Positions 9,785-18,851 of a DNA stretch of 64,000 bases are shown one piece after another (the first letter of the stretch is position 1; the number at the start of each line of letters is the position of its first letter). The stretch covers positions 558,001 to 622,000 of the forward strand of contig CAWBXO010000004.1 in the NCBI GenBank assembly GCA_963792785.1. Reading direction: 5' to 3'. The notes under the pieces are model-generated. The model was not told the DNA's origin, ran no database searches, and worked only from the letters and a program-made list of their open reading frames with translations. The position numbers and the translations under genes were made by a program. The DNA is from CAWIMX01 sp963792785. Its GTDB lineage: Bacteria > Acidobacteriota > Vicinamibacteria > Vicinamibacterales > CAVVIG01.

Positions 9785-12700
9785 ATGATCGGCCGACACC
9801 CCTCCCCCAGCTCCCGGCCCCCTGAGGCGGCCGGCCTCTACGACCCGGCCCACGAGCACGACGCCTGCGGCGTCGGGTTCGTCGTGAACATCAAGGGCGT
9901 CCGGTCGCACGATGTGGTCGCCAAGGGGCTGCAGGTCCTCGAGAACCTGCTGCACCGCGGCGCGTGCGGGTGCGAGGCGAACACGGGCGACGGCGCGGGG
10001 ATCCTGATCCAGATGCCGGACGCCTTCCTGCGGAAGGCCGCCGCCCCGCTGGGCATCCAGCTGCCCGAGGCCGGGCGCTACGGCGCCGGCCTGGTGTTCC
10101 TGCCGCACGACCCGGCCGAGCAGCGCCAGGCGCGGGATCTGATCGAGCGGATCGCGCGCGAGGAGGGCCACCGCGTCCTCGGCTGGCGCGACGTCCCGAC
10201 CGACGACGCGGTGCTGGGCGCGTCGGCGCTCGCCACCAAGCCGCGCATGGAGCACGTCTTCATCGTCCCCGACGCCCCCTGGCTCGCCGAAGCGTCCGCG
10301 GATGCGGACGCGAAGGCGGCCCTCGAGCGGAAGCTGTACGTGATCCGGAAGCGCGTCGAGCACGAGGCCGACCAGCTCGGCCTCCAGCAGCGGCACCTCT
10401 TCTACGTCGTCGGCCTGTCCGCGAAGACGCTGATCTACAAGGGCATGCTGATCGCGGATCAGATCACGGCGACGTTCCCGGATCTGACCGACCCGGCCCT
10501 GGTGTCGGCGCTCGCGCTGGTGCACCAGCGCTTCAGCACCAACACGTTCCCGTCGTGGCCGCTCGCGCACCCGTACCGCTACATCGCGCACAACGGCGAG
10601 ATCAACACGCTGCGCGGCAACATCAACTGGATGCGCGCGCGCCAGGGCCTGCTCCGCTCGGACGTGTTCGGGGACGACCTGCAGAAGATCCTGCCGATCA
10701 TCCGCGAAGGCGGCAGCGACACGGCCACGTTCGACAACGTGCTCGAGTTCCTCGTGATGGGCGGGCGGTCGCTGCCCCACGCCGTCCTGATGATGATCCC
10801 GGAGCCCTGGACGGGCGACGCCACGATGACGCCCGAGCTCAAGGCGTTCTACGAGTTCCACTCGTCGCTGATGGAGCCGTGGGACGGCCCCGCGTCGATC
10901 GCCTTCACCGACGGCACCATGATTGGCGCCGTGCTCGACCGGAACGGCCTGCGCCCGTCGCGCTACTACGTGACGAAGCAGGACCTCGTGGTGATGGCGT
11001 CCGAGGTGGGCGTGCTCGACATCCCGCCCGAGGACGTGCTGATCAAGGAGCGGCTGCACCCGGGCCGCATCTTCCTCATCGACACCGCGCAGGGCCGCAT
11101 CGTCTCGGACGAGGAGATCAAGCGAACGCTCGCCGCCGAGCAGCCCTACGGGGCCTGGCTCGCCGAGCATCTCGTCGACATCGAGGACCTGCCCGAGGCG
11201 CCGTACCTGCCGCCGCCCAGCCACGAGACCGTGCTGCGGCGCCAGAAGATGTACGGCTACACGCAGGAGGACCTGCGGATCCTGCTCGCGCCGATGGCCA
11301 TGGACGGCAGCGAGCCGATCGGCTCGATGGGCACCGACACGTCGCTGGCCGTGCTGTCGGATCGCCCCCGCCTGCTCTTCGACTACTTCAAGCAGGTCTT
11401 TGCGCAGGTCACCAACCCGCCGCTCGACGCGATCCGCGAGGAGATGGTCACCTCGATGGAGTCGACCGTCGGCCCCGAGGGCAACCTGCTCGAGGCGAAG
11501 CCCGAGTCGTGCCGGCAGATCAAGATCAAGTATCCGATCATCGACAACGATCAGCTGGCGAAGCTGCGCTACGTCTACGAGCCGGGGTTCCGATCGATCA
11601 CCCTCTCGATGCTCTTCGACCCGCGCACGGACGGCGACGGCCTCGAGCGCGCGCTCGAGGATCTGAAGCGGCGCGCGAGCGACGCGGTCGCGGCCGGCTA
11701 CACGATCGTCATCCTCTCGCACCGCGGCGCCGACCGCGACCGCGCGCCGATCCCGAGCCTGCTCGCCACGGCCGGCGTGCACCACCACCTCGTGCGCCAC
11801 GGCACCCGCACGCGCTGCGGCCTCATCGTCGAGGCCGGCGACGCGCGCGAGGTGCACCACGCCGCCCTGCTCCTCGGCTACGGCGCGGGCGCCGTGAACC
11901 CGTACCTCGCGTTCGAGACGCTCGACGACATGCTCCACCAGGGCATCCTGCGCGACATCACGCACGCCGACGCGGTCGAGCACTACATCAAGGCGCTCAA
12001 CAAGGGCATCCTCAAGGTGATGTCCAAAATGGGCATCTCGACGCTCCAGGGCTACTGCGGCGCGCAGATCTTCGAGGCCGTCGGCCTCGACAAGGCATTC
12101 GTCGACCAGTACTTCACCTGGACCACGTCGCGGATCGGCGGCGTCGGCCTCGAGACGATCGCCGCCGAGGCGATCCGCCGGCACCAGGAGGCGTTCCCGC
12201 GCCGCGCGGGCGCCGATCCCGACCTCGAGGAGGGCGGCGAATACCAGTGGCGCCGCGACGGCGAGTACCACCTGTTCAACCCGGACACGGTGTTCAAGCT
12301 GCAGCACGCCACGCGCACGAACCAGTACCAGGTCTTCCAGGAATACACGCGGCTCGTGAACGACCAGAGCCGCAAGCGGGCCACGCTGCGCGGCCTGCTC
12401 GAGTTCACGCCGGGCGGCGCGGCGTGCCCCCCGGTCCCCCTCGACGAGGTCGAGCCGGTCGAGGCGATCGTGAAGCGCTTCGCGACCGGCGCGATGTCCT
12501 ACGGCTCGATCAGCGCCGAGGCGCACGAGAACCTCGCCATCGCCATGAACCGGATCGGCGGCAAGTCGAATACCGGCGAGGGCGGCGAGGATCCCGCGCG
12601 CTACGTCCCCGACGCCAACGGCGACTCGCGGCGCAGCGCGATCAAGCAGGTCGCGTCCGCGCGCTTCGGCGTGACCAGCGAGTACCTGATGAGCGCCGAC

Positions 12701-14407
12701 GAGCTGCAGATCAAGATGGCGCAGGGCGCCAAGCCCGGCGAGGGCGGCCAGCTGCCCGGCGCGAAGGTCTATCCCTGGATCGCGAAGGTGCGCTTCTCGA
12801 CGCCGGGGGTGGGCCTGATCTCGCCGCCGCCGCACCACGACATCTACTCGATCGAAGACCTGGCGCAGCTGATCTACGACCTCAAGAACTCGAACCCGCG
12901 GGCGCGGATCTCGGTGAAGCTCGTCTCGATCGCCGGCGTCGGCACGGTCGCCGCGGGCGTGGCGAAAGCGCACGCCGACGTGGTGCTGATTTCGGGCCAC
13001 GACGGCGGCACGGGCGCCTCCCCCCTGACCAGCATCAAACACGGCGGCGCGCCCTGGGAGCTCGGCCTCGCCGAGACGCAGCAGGTGCTCCGCCTCAACG
13101 GCCTCCGCGACCGCATCACCGTGCAGGTGGACGGCCAGATGAAGACCGGCCGCGACGTCGTCATCGCGGCGCTCATGGGCGCCGAGGAGTTCGGCTTCGC
13201 CACGGCGCCGCTCGTCGTGTCGGGCTGCATCATGATGCGCGTCTGCCACCTGAACACGTGCCCGGTCGGCGTCGCCACGCAGGACCCCGAGCTCAGGAAG
13301 AAGTTCACCGGCAAGCCCGAGTTCGTCGTCAACTTCTTCCGGTTCATCGCCGAGGAAGTGCGCGAGTACATGGCCCAGCTCGGGTTCCGGACGATGGACG
13401 AGATGATCGGGCGGGTGGATCGGCTGAACGCGCGCGAGGCGGTGGACCACTGGAAGGCGCGCGGCCTCGACTTCTCGAAGGTCCTCTACGATCCGCCGCT
13501 GCCCGACACGTCGCCGCGGCGCAAGGTCGTCGCGCAGAACCACGGACTGGACACGGCGCTCGACAACGAGCTGATCGCCCGCGCGCAGGACGCGCTCCAG
13601 AAGAAGACCCCGGTCGCCTTCGAGCTGCCGATCCGCAACGTGAACCGCACGGTGGGCACGATGCTCGGCTCGGAGGTCACGCGGCGCTGGGGCAGCCAGG
13701 GGCTGCCCGACGACACGATCCGGATCACGTTCCACGGGTCGGCCGGCCAGAGCTTCGGCGCCTTCGTGCCCCGCGGCATGTCGCTGACGCTCGAGGGTGA
13801 CGCGAACGACTACGTCGGCAAGGGCCTGTCGGGCGGGCGCGTCGTGGCGTATCCGCCCCAGGGGTCCACGTTCGTGCCGACCGACAACATCATCGTCGGC
13901 AACGTGGCCCTGTACGGCGCGACGTCGGGCGAGGCGTACTTCCGCGGGATGGCCGGCGAGCGGTTCGCCGTCCGCAACAGCGGCGCGCTCGCCGTCGTCG
14001 AGGGCGTGGGCGACCACGGCTGCGAGTACATGACGGGCGGCCGCGTCGTGATCATCGGCCGGACCGGGCGCAACTTCGCCGCCGGCATGAGCGGCGGCGT
14101 GGCGTACGTGCTGAACGAGGACGGCCAGTTCGCGCGCCGGTGCAACACGGACATGGTCGATCTCGAGACGCTGGACGAGGCCGACGAGCGCCTGGTGAAA
14201 GAGCTGCTGGAGCGGCACGTGAAGTACACCGCGAGCCGGGTGGCGGGCGATCTGCTGCTCGAGTGGGCGAAGGAGCGGAGCCGCTTCGTGAAGATCATGC
14301 CGCGCGACTACAAGCGCGCGCTGGCCGGGCTCGTGACGTTTGCCGGGATGCCGGCGGCGGAAGCCGCGGCGGTGAGTGGTGACGCACCCGTGGCGGAGAT
14401 GGCGTAG
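9785..14407 (+). CDS. gltB: Glutamate synthase (NADPH) large subunit
   Basis: Full-length GltB of 1,540 residues. It hydrolyses glutamine and transfers the ammonia to 2-oxoglutarate. The start at 9785 leaves a 27-residue propeptide before Cys28 (HDACGVGF), which becomes the N-terminal nucleophile of the class II amidotransferase domain after cleavage. Domains follow in normal order: amidotransferase (to about 430), central domain, FMN-binding synthase domain with the 3Fe-4S cysteines in SGCIMMRVCHLNTCPVG, and the C-terminal GXGXG beta-helix (DNIIVGNVALYGATSGEAYF). The stop overlaps the gltD GTG by one base (TAGTG), so the two are coupled. An A/T-rich stretch at 9710-9745 probably contains the promoter. 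Confidence 0.96.
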   Translation: MIGRHPSPSSRPPEAAGLYDPAHEHDACGVGFVVNIKGVRSHDVVAKGLQVLENLLHRGACGCEANTGDGAGILIQMPDAFLRKAAAPLGIQLPEAGRYGAGLVFLPHDPAEQRQARDLIERIAREEGHRVLGWRDVPTDDAVLGASALATKPRMEHVFIVPDAPWLAEASADADAKAALERKLYVIRKRVEHEADQLGLQQRHLFYVVGLSAKTLIYKGMLIADQITATFPDLTDPALVSALALVHQRFSTNTFPSWPLAHPYRYIAHNGEINTLRGNINWMRARQGLLRSDVFGDDLQKILPIIREGGSDTATFDNVLEFLVMGGRSLPHAVLMMIPEPWTGDATMTPELKAFYEFHSSLMEPWDGPASIAFTDGTMIGAVLDRNGLRPSRYYVTKQDLVVMASEVGVLDIPPEDVLIKERLHPGRIFLIDTAQGRIVSDEEIKRTLAAEQPYGAWLAEHLVDIEDLPEAPYLPPPSHETVLRRQKMYGYTQEDLRILLAPMAMDGSEPIGSMGTDTSLAVLSDRPRLLFDYFKQVFAQVTNPPLDAIREEMVTSMESTVGPEGNLLEAKPESCRQIKIKYPIIDNDQLAKLRYVYEPGFRSITLSMLFDPRTDGDGLERALEDLKRRASDAVAAGYTIVILSHRGADRDRAPIPSLLATAGVHHHLVRHGTRTRCGLIVEAGDAREVHHAALLLGYGAGAVNPYLAFETLDDMLHQGILRDITHADAVEHYIKALNKGILKVMSKMGISTLQGYCGAQIFEAVGLDKAFVDQYFTWTTSRIGGVGLETIAAEAIRRHQEAFPRRAGADPDLEEGGEYQWRRDGEYHLFNPDTVFKLQHATRTNQYQVFQEYTRLVNDQSRKRATLRGLLEFTPGGAACPPVPLDEVEPVEAIVKRFATGAMSYGSISAEAHENLAIAMNRIGGKSNTGEGGEDPARYVPDANGDSRRSAIKQVASARFGVTSEYLMSADELQIKMAQGAKPGEGGQLPGAKVYPWIAKVRFSTPGVGLISPPPHHDIYSIEDLAQLIYDLKNSNPRARISVKLVSIAGVGTVAAGVAKAHADVVLISGHDGGTGASPLTSIKHGGAPWELGLAETQQVLRLNGLRDRITVQVDGQMKTGRDVVIAALMGAEEFGFATAPLVVSGCIMMRVCHLNTCPVGVATQDPELRKKFTGKPEFVVNFFRFIAEEVREYMAQLGFRTMDEMIGRVDRLNAREAVDHWKARGLDFSKVLYDPPLPDTSPRRKVVAQNHGLDTALDNELIARAQDALQKKTPVAFELPIRNVNRTVGTMLGSEVTRRWGSQGLPDDTIRITFHGSAGQSFGAFVPRGMSLTLEGDANDYVGKGLSGGRVVAYPPQGSTFVPTDNIIVGNVALYGATSGEAYFRGMAGERFAVRNSGALAVVEGVGDHGCEYMTGGRVVIIGRTGRNFAAGMSGGVAYVLNEDGQFARRCNTDMVDLETLDEADERLVKELLERHVKYTASRVAGDLLLEWAKERSRFVKIMPRDYKRALAGLVTFAGMPAAEAAAVSGDAPVAEMA

Positions 14408-15855
14408 TGGGCAAAGCGACCGGATTCATCGAGATTCACCGCAAGAAGCAGCCGACACGGCCGGTGGCCGAGCGCGTGCACGACTGGAAAGAAGTGTACG
14501 TGCCGTACGCCGACGAGGCGCTGCGCGGGCAGACGGCGCGCTGCATGGACTGCGGCATCCCGTTCTGCCACCAGGGCTGCCCGCTCGGCAACCTGATTCC
14601 CGACTGGAACGACTTCGTCTACCGCGATCGCTGGAAGACGGCGATCGAGCGGCTGCACGCGACGAACAACTTCCCCGAGTTTACGGGACGACTCTGCCCC
14701 GCGCCGTGCGAGGGGGCGTGCGTGCTCGGCATCAACGACGAGCCGGTCACGATCAAGGCCACCGAGAACGCGATCATCGATCACGCGTTCGCGCAAGGCT
14801 GGGTGGTGCCCGAGCCGCCGTCGTCCCGCACGGGCAAGCGCGTGGGGGTGGTGGGGTCCGGCCCGGCCGGCCTCGCGGCGGCGCAGCAGCTCAACCGCGC
14901 CGGCCACTGGGTCACCGTGTTCGAGCGCGCCGATCGGATCGGCGGCCTGCTCCGCTACGGCATCCCCGCGTTCAAGCTCGAGAAGTCGCGCCTCGATCGC
15001 CGGCTCGGCCTCATGGAGCAGGAAGGCGTGATCTTCCGCCCGAACGCGAACGTGGGCGTGAACGTGCCGATCGAGGAGATCCGCTCGGGCTTCGAGGCCG
15101 TCGTGCTCGCGGGCGGCTCGACGATTCCACGCGACCTCCCCGTGCCCGGCCGCGAGCTGACGGGCATCCACTTCGCGATGGACTACCTGACGCAGCAGAA
15201 CAAGCGCGTCGAGGGCGACCGCGTGCCGAAGGCCGGCGCGATCACGGCGCAGGGCAAGCACGTCGTGATCATCGGCGGCGGCGACACCGGCGCCGACTGC
15301 CTCGGCACCGCGCACCGCCAGGGCGCCGCGACCGTGTATCAGCTCGAGCTGCTGTCGCGCCCGCCGGACGCGCGGGCCGAGACCAACCCGTGGCCGCTCT
15401 GGCCGAACATCTTCCGCGTCTCGGCGGCGCACGAGGAAGGCTGCGAACGCCTCTACTCGATCTCCACCGACCGCTTCTCGGGCAACGCCAAGGGCGAGGT
15501 CACCACCTTGCACGCCTCCGAGGTCGAGACCGTGTTCGAGAACGGCCGTCTGTCGTTCAAGAAGGTCCCCGGGAGCGAGACCGAGATCAAGGCCGACCTC
15601 GTGCTGCTCGCGATGGGCTTCCTCGGCCCCGAGCGCAACCCCCTGCTCGACGCCCTCGGCGTCACGCTCACCGAGCGCGGCAACGTGAAGCGCGACGCGA
15701 ACTGGATGACGAGCGTCCCGGGCGTCTTCACCGCCGGCGACATGCAGCGCGGCCAGTCGCTCATCGTGTGGGCGATCGCCGAAGGGCGGAGCTGCGCGCG
15801 CGCCGTCGATGAATACCTGATGGGCAGTTCCCTGCTGCCCGCCCCCCTGGCGTAG
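14407..15855 (+). CDS. gltD: Glutamate synthase small subunit
   Basis: A 482-residue FAD/NAD(P)-dependent partner of GltB that delivers electrons from NADPH. The N-terminal region carries cysteine motifs for 4Fe-4S clusters (ARCMDCGIPFCHQGCPLGN and LCPAPCEGACVL). The FAD-binding Rossmann motif is VGSGPAGLAAA and the NADPH-binding one is IGGGDTGADC. The C-terminal GVFTAGDMQRGQSLIVWAI closes the FAD site. It starts at a GTG overlapping the gltB stop by one base. Length and motifs are normal for the family. Confidence 0.95.
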   Translation: MGKATGFIEIHRKKQPTRPVAERVHDWKEVYVPYADEALRGQTARCMDCGIPFCHQGCPLGNLIPDWNDFVYRDRWKTAIERLHATNNFPEFTGRLCPAPCEGACVLGINDEPVTIKATENAIIDHAFAQGWVVPEPPSSRTGKRVGVVGSGPAGLAAAQQLNRAGHWVTVFERADRIGGLLRYGIPAFKLEKSRLDRRLGLMEQEGVIFRPNANVGVNVPIEEIRSGFEAVVLAGGSTIPRDLPVPGRELTGIHFAMDYLTQQNKRVEGDRVPKAGAITAQGKHVVIIGGGDTGADCLGTAHRQGAATVYQLELLSRPPDARAETNPWPLWPNIFRVSAAHEEGCERLYSISTDRFSGNAKGEVTTLHASEVETVFENGRLSFKKVPGSETEIKADLVLLAMGFLGPERNPLLDALGVTLTERGNVKRDANWMTSVPGVFTAGDMQRGQSLIVWAIAEGRSCARAVDEYLMGSSLLPAPLA

Positions 15856-15879
15856 CGATCGTCGCGGGCATCGGCATCC

Positions 15880-18132
15880 TCAGAACCTGAACAAGCGGTT
15901 GATCTTGACGACGAACGCGCGGTTCCTCAGACCGGGGAAGCCGGGCGTGAGCGTGTCGCGCTCGTCCGTATAGACGACGAAGAGCTCGCTGCCCGGCAGG
16001 TACTCCCACCGGAAGCGCAGGTTGCTGCTGAACACGTGGTCGCTCGACCCGTACTGCACGAGTGCGCTGGCAAACATCCGCGGCGAGAAGGCATAGTCGG
16101 AGCGCGCGCGCACGATGGTCGTGGTGAAGTCGCCCGCCGGAAGCTTCACGTCGTTGATCGAGACGCTGGGCTCGACGGACCATTGCTTCAGCAGCGAGAT
16201 GCGGGCCCCACTGAAGCCGACGGCGGTGATCGTGCCGTCGTAGAATTCGCCGCGGCGCGCCGAGACGGCGCCGGAGACGCGGCGCTGCAGACCCATCTGG
16301 TAGGACACGTTCACGTCGGTGAACGCATACCCGCCCGGCGCGATGACGACGCCCCTCGAGACCGTAAAAGGCTGCGCGAGCAGTTCGTAGTCGGTATTGG
16401 CCTCGACCGAGAGCGTATCGCTGTTCTGGCGCTCGGCGGCGAACCGCAGCGTCTGGTTCCGCGTCTCGAGCTGGCCTGCGCCGTTCTCGATGTACTCCGC
16501 GTTGGCCTGGTAGGTGAACTGGCGGACGCCCGTAAAACGGACTCTCGGGCGCGGGCTGAAGCGCAACGAGCCGAACGAGCGCTTGAAGTCTGAGCGGCGC
16601 ACGAACCCGATGTCGGGGGTGAAATTGGCGCCGACCTTCAAGTACTGCGCCTGCGCGCCGTAGCGATCGCCGTCGTATTCAAACCGCCCCAGATAGCTGC
16701 CGTTGTCGCGCTTCAGGCCGGGCGTGTCCGACCGCGCGTAATACCCTCCGGCGTTGATCGACTGGAAGAACGAAAACGCGGCGTCGGCGCCGTAGGCCAC
16801 GTTTCGCGCGCCGGGCACGAGCGAGGACTCGGACCGATCGGTGAACATGGCGCCGATGGTGCTGCGGCGAAGAACGTCCCGCTTGACGCGCAGCACCGTG
16901 AAATTCGTGCGCGGCGCACCGGACGCCGGATCGTCGCGGGTCTCGATATTCATGACGCCCACACCGAAGGCGCCGACCTTCCCGGTCATACGGGCGCCGA
17001 CGTCGATGGGCACGACCCGAGCGCCATTGAGGCCGATGCGGCGGCTGTAGAAGAGCGACGGCGCCAGCGACGCGCTGGCCGCGCCCGTCCGCGCGAAGTC
17101 GAAGATCCCGCGGCCTTCCAGGAAGAAATCACGCTTCTCGGGGTACACGATGCTGAACCGCGTCAGGTTCACCTGCTGCTCATCGACTTCGACCTGCGCG
17201 AAATCGGTGTTGACGGTCACGTCGGCGGTGAGATTCGCGGTGATGCCGATCTTGGCGTCGAGACCGGCCGTGGCGTCCGGATGGTTCACCAACGCCGGCA
17301 CCTTCAGTCGATCGGTGTTCACGCTGGAAATGCCGTACGGCTTCAGCTCGATGTTCTTGCTGGCCGGCGGCAGGTCGAGGCCGACGAGCGTCGCGGCGCG
17401 CGACAGGCGAAAGATCCCCCCGGGCACTCCCGCCGACGCCGGAATGGCCGTCAGATGCGTCCACTCGTTCTTGCGGCGGATGTTCCGGCGGATGTTGATG
17501 CCCCAGACCTGCGACGGCCCGGACCGATAGCGGAGCGATTTGAAGGGAATCGCCATCTCGACGGTCCAGCCGCCATCGAAGCGACCGGTCCGGACATCCC
17601 ACACGGGGTTCCAGTCCGGATTCAAGTTGCCCTCGTCGGTGACCGCCTGATCGGCGCGCGCGCCGAGCGGATTCGTATAGAACAGAAAGCCGTTGCGACG
17701 GTCGTAAAACGTGTCGAGGATGACGCCGAAGATGTCGTTCTGACGGAGCTGGTTCGTGTCGCGGCGGAGTTCGTTCGCGACCCACTGCTCCGGCGGCGCG
17801 CTGTCCCAGCATCGGCCGGCGACATACAGCGTGTCGCGGTCGAACATCACCCAGGCTTCCGTGCGCTCCGTGGACGGCGCGCCTTCGTGGGGGACCTGCT
17901 GAATGAAGCCATCAATCGACGGCGACTGATAGACCACCTCGTCGAGCACGCCGTCGAGCCGGAGCGGGGCGTCGAGCCGGAGGGCGCGCACGGTCACGCG
18001 CCCCGCCGCGTCCCGCGACACGACCGCAGGGGACACCGGTGGCGGCGGCCCGTCGATGACGACGGGCGATTGCCCCGCGGCCGGAGCCGCCGTCAGGACC
18101 ATCAGGCACGCGACCACACGAAGGGATTTCAT
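15880..18132 (-). CDS. CBM9-like / DUF5916 outer-membrane beta-barrel protein
   Basis: A 750-residue exported protein: signal peptide ending near AAPAAGQ, a family 9 carbohydrate-binding-like domain (about residues 45-230; LRLDGVLDEVVYQSPSI, then WTVEMAIPFKSLRY), then a DUF5916 barrel of alternating beta-strands ending in aromatic FRF, as expected for outer-membrane proteins. It probably binds or passes carbohydrates or peptides at the cell surface, but no member's substrate can be inferred here. The ATG overlaps the vapC stop (ATGA), so it is the last gene of a vapB-vapC-barrel transcription unit, an odd combination. The longer open frame upstream of 18132 is only an overlap of the vapBC region. 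Confidence 0.82.
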   Translation of the reverse strand: MKSLRVVACLMVLTAAPAAGQSPVVIDGPPPPVSPAVVSRDAAGRVTVRALRLDAPLRLDGVLDEVVYQSPSIDGFIQQVPHEGAPSTERTEAWVMFDRDTLYVAGRCWDSAPPEQWVANELRRDTNQLRQNDIFGVILDTFYDRRNGFLFYTNPLGARADQAVTDEGNLNPDWNPVWDVRTGRFDGGWTVEMAIPFKSLRYRSGPSQVWGINIRRNIRRKNEWTHLTAIPASAGVPGGIFRLSRAATLVGLDLPPASKNIELKPYGISSVNTDRLKVPALVNHPDATAGLDAKIGITANLTADVTVNTDFAQVEVDEQQVNLTRFSIVYPEKRDFFLEGRGIFDFARTGAASASLAPSLFYSRRIGLNGARVVPIDVGARMTGKVGAFGVGVMNIETRDDPASGAPRTNFTVLRVKRDVLRRSTIGAMFTDRSESSLVPGARNVAYGADAAFSFFQSINAGGYYARSDTPGLKRDNGSYLGRFEYDGDRYGAQAQYLKVGANFTPDIGFVRRSDFKRSFGSLRFSPRPRVRFTGVRQFTYQANAEYIENGAGQLETRNQTLRFAAERQNSDTLSVEANTDYELLAQPFTVSRGVVIAPGGYAFTDVNVSYQMGLQRRVSGAVSARRGEFYDGTITAVGFSGARISLLKQWSVEPSVSINDVKLPAGDFTTTIVRARSDYAFSPRMFASALVQYGSSDHVFSSNLRFRWEYLPGSELFVVYTDERDTLTPGFPGLRNRAFVVKINRLFRF

Positions 18133-18497
18133 CGCCCCTGGTACGGCACCCGCACGCCGGGGTCGGCGCGTGGAAAGTCCTTCGTGTTCCGGGTGACCAG
18201 AAGCGCAGACTCGGCGCGGGCGCTCGCCCAGATGATGGCGTCGGGCAGCCGGATCTTCTCCGCCCGCCGGATGCTCACCGCGGTGCGCGCGATGGGGCGC
18301 GTCAGCGCCACGAGCTGAAAGTCGCGCAGAAACAGCTCGATGACGTCCTCCTCCTCGTCGCTGCGCGCCCCGGCCAGCACCTCCATCCAGGTGACGATGC
18401 TCACCAGGCGATCGGCGTGGCGCTCGACTTCCTCGCGCGCCGCGTCGCGGCCGTTCAGGTAGTCGATCAGAATGTTGGTGTCGAAGAGGGCCTTCAT
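18129..18497 (-). CDS. vapC: VapC-family PIN-domain ribonuclease toxin
   Basis: A 122-residue PIN domain. The N-terminal FDTNILIDYL carries the first metal-binding Asp. The acidic residues of the second and third positions are in TWMEVLAGA and RLPDAIIWASA, and RNTKDFPR gives the last conserved turn. VapC toxins cleave tRNA or rRNA in a Mg2+-dependent manner and are neutralised by VapB. The start at 18497 overlaps the vapB stop (ATGA); a 17-residue upstream extension reading from within vapB is rejected. The stop overlaps the next gene's ATG. Confidence 0.88.
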   Translation of the reverse strand: MKALFDTNILIDYLNGRDAAREEVERHADRLVSIVTWMEVLAGARSDEEEDVIELFLRDFQLVALTRPIARTAVSIRRAEKIRLPDAIIWASARAESALLVTRNTKDFPRADPGVRVPYQGR

Positions 18498-18757
18498 CGG
18501 CGCCGGCGGGCAGGCCGCCGCGCCGGGGGCGGCGTCGGCGCGCTCCACTCCTGCCGCAGGCGGCGCTCATAGGCCAGGCCGTCAACCGCGCGGCCGCGCC
18601 AGAGCCCGAAGGCCGCGGCCGGCGCGTCGCGGCGGACGCGGCGGACGTGCCCGGCGATGGCCTGCCGGATCGCCTCGGCGCGCGAGATGTGCTCGCGCCG
18701 GCAGATCTCGGCCAGCGCCTCGAGCTGGTCGGCGGGCACCTCGATAATGGTCCGCAT
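18494..18757 (-). CDS. vapB: Ribbon-helix-helix antitoxin (VapB-like)
   Basis: An 87-residue protein whose first 40 residues form a CopG/ribbon-helix-helix fold (MRTIIEVPADQLEALAEI, then HISRAEAIRQAIAGHV). The C-terminal half is basic and Pro/Arg-rich and probably folds on the toxin. It precedes vapC with a four-base overlap, the usual antitoxin-first order. It would autoregulate the promoter in the 94-base gap shared with the divergent VWFA gene, where the palindrome-like TGTCATCATATCACGTCATC (18761-18780) is a possible operator. Confidence 0.82.
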   Translation of the reverse strand: MRTIIEVPADQLEALAEICRREHISRAEAIRQAIAGHVRRVRRDAPAAAFGLWRGRAVDGLAYERRLRQEWSAPTPPPARRPARRRR

Positions 18758-18851
18758 ACTGTCATCATATCACGTCATCAGATGACCATCGTCCGGACCA
18801 CCCCGTGAAATTCGCCTTGCCCGCCCCCCGGGACGACGGGAGAATGGGCCG

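Noticed and set aside
9758..14218. A 1,486-codon open frame antisense to gltB
   Set aside because: It is a codon-bias shadow in a GC-rich gene; the translation is low-complexity Arg/Ala/His and shows no family motifs, while gltB is complete.
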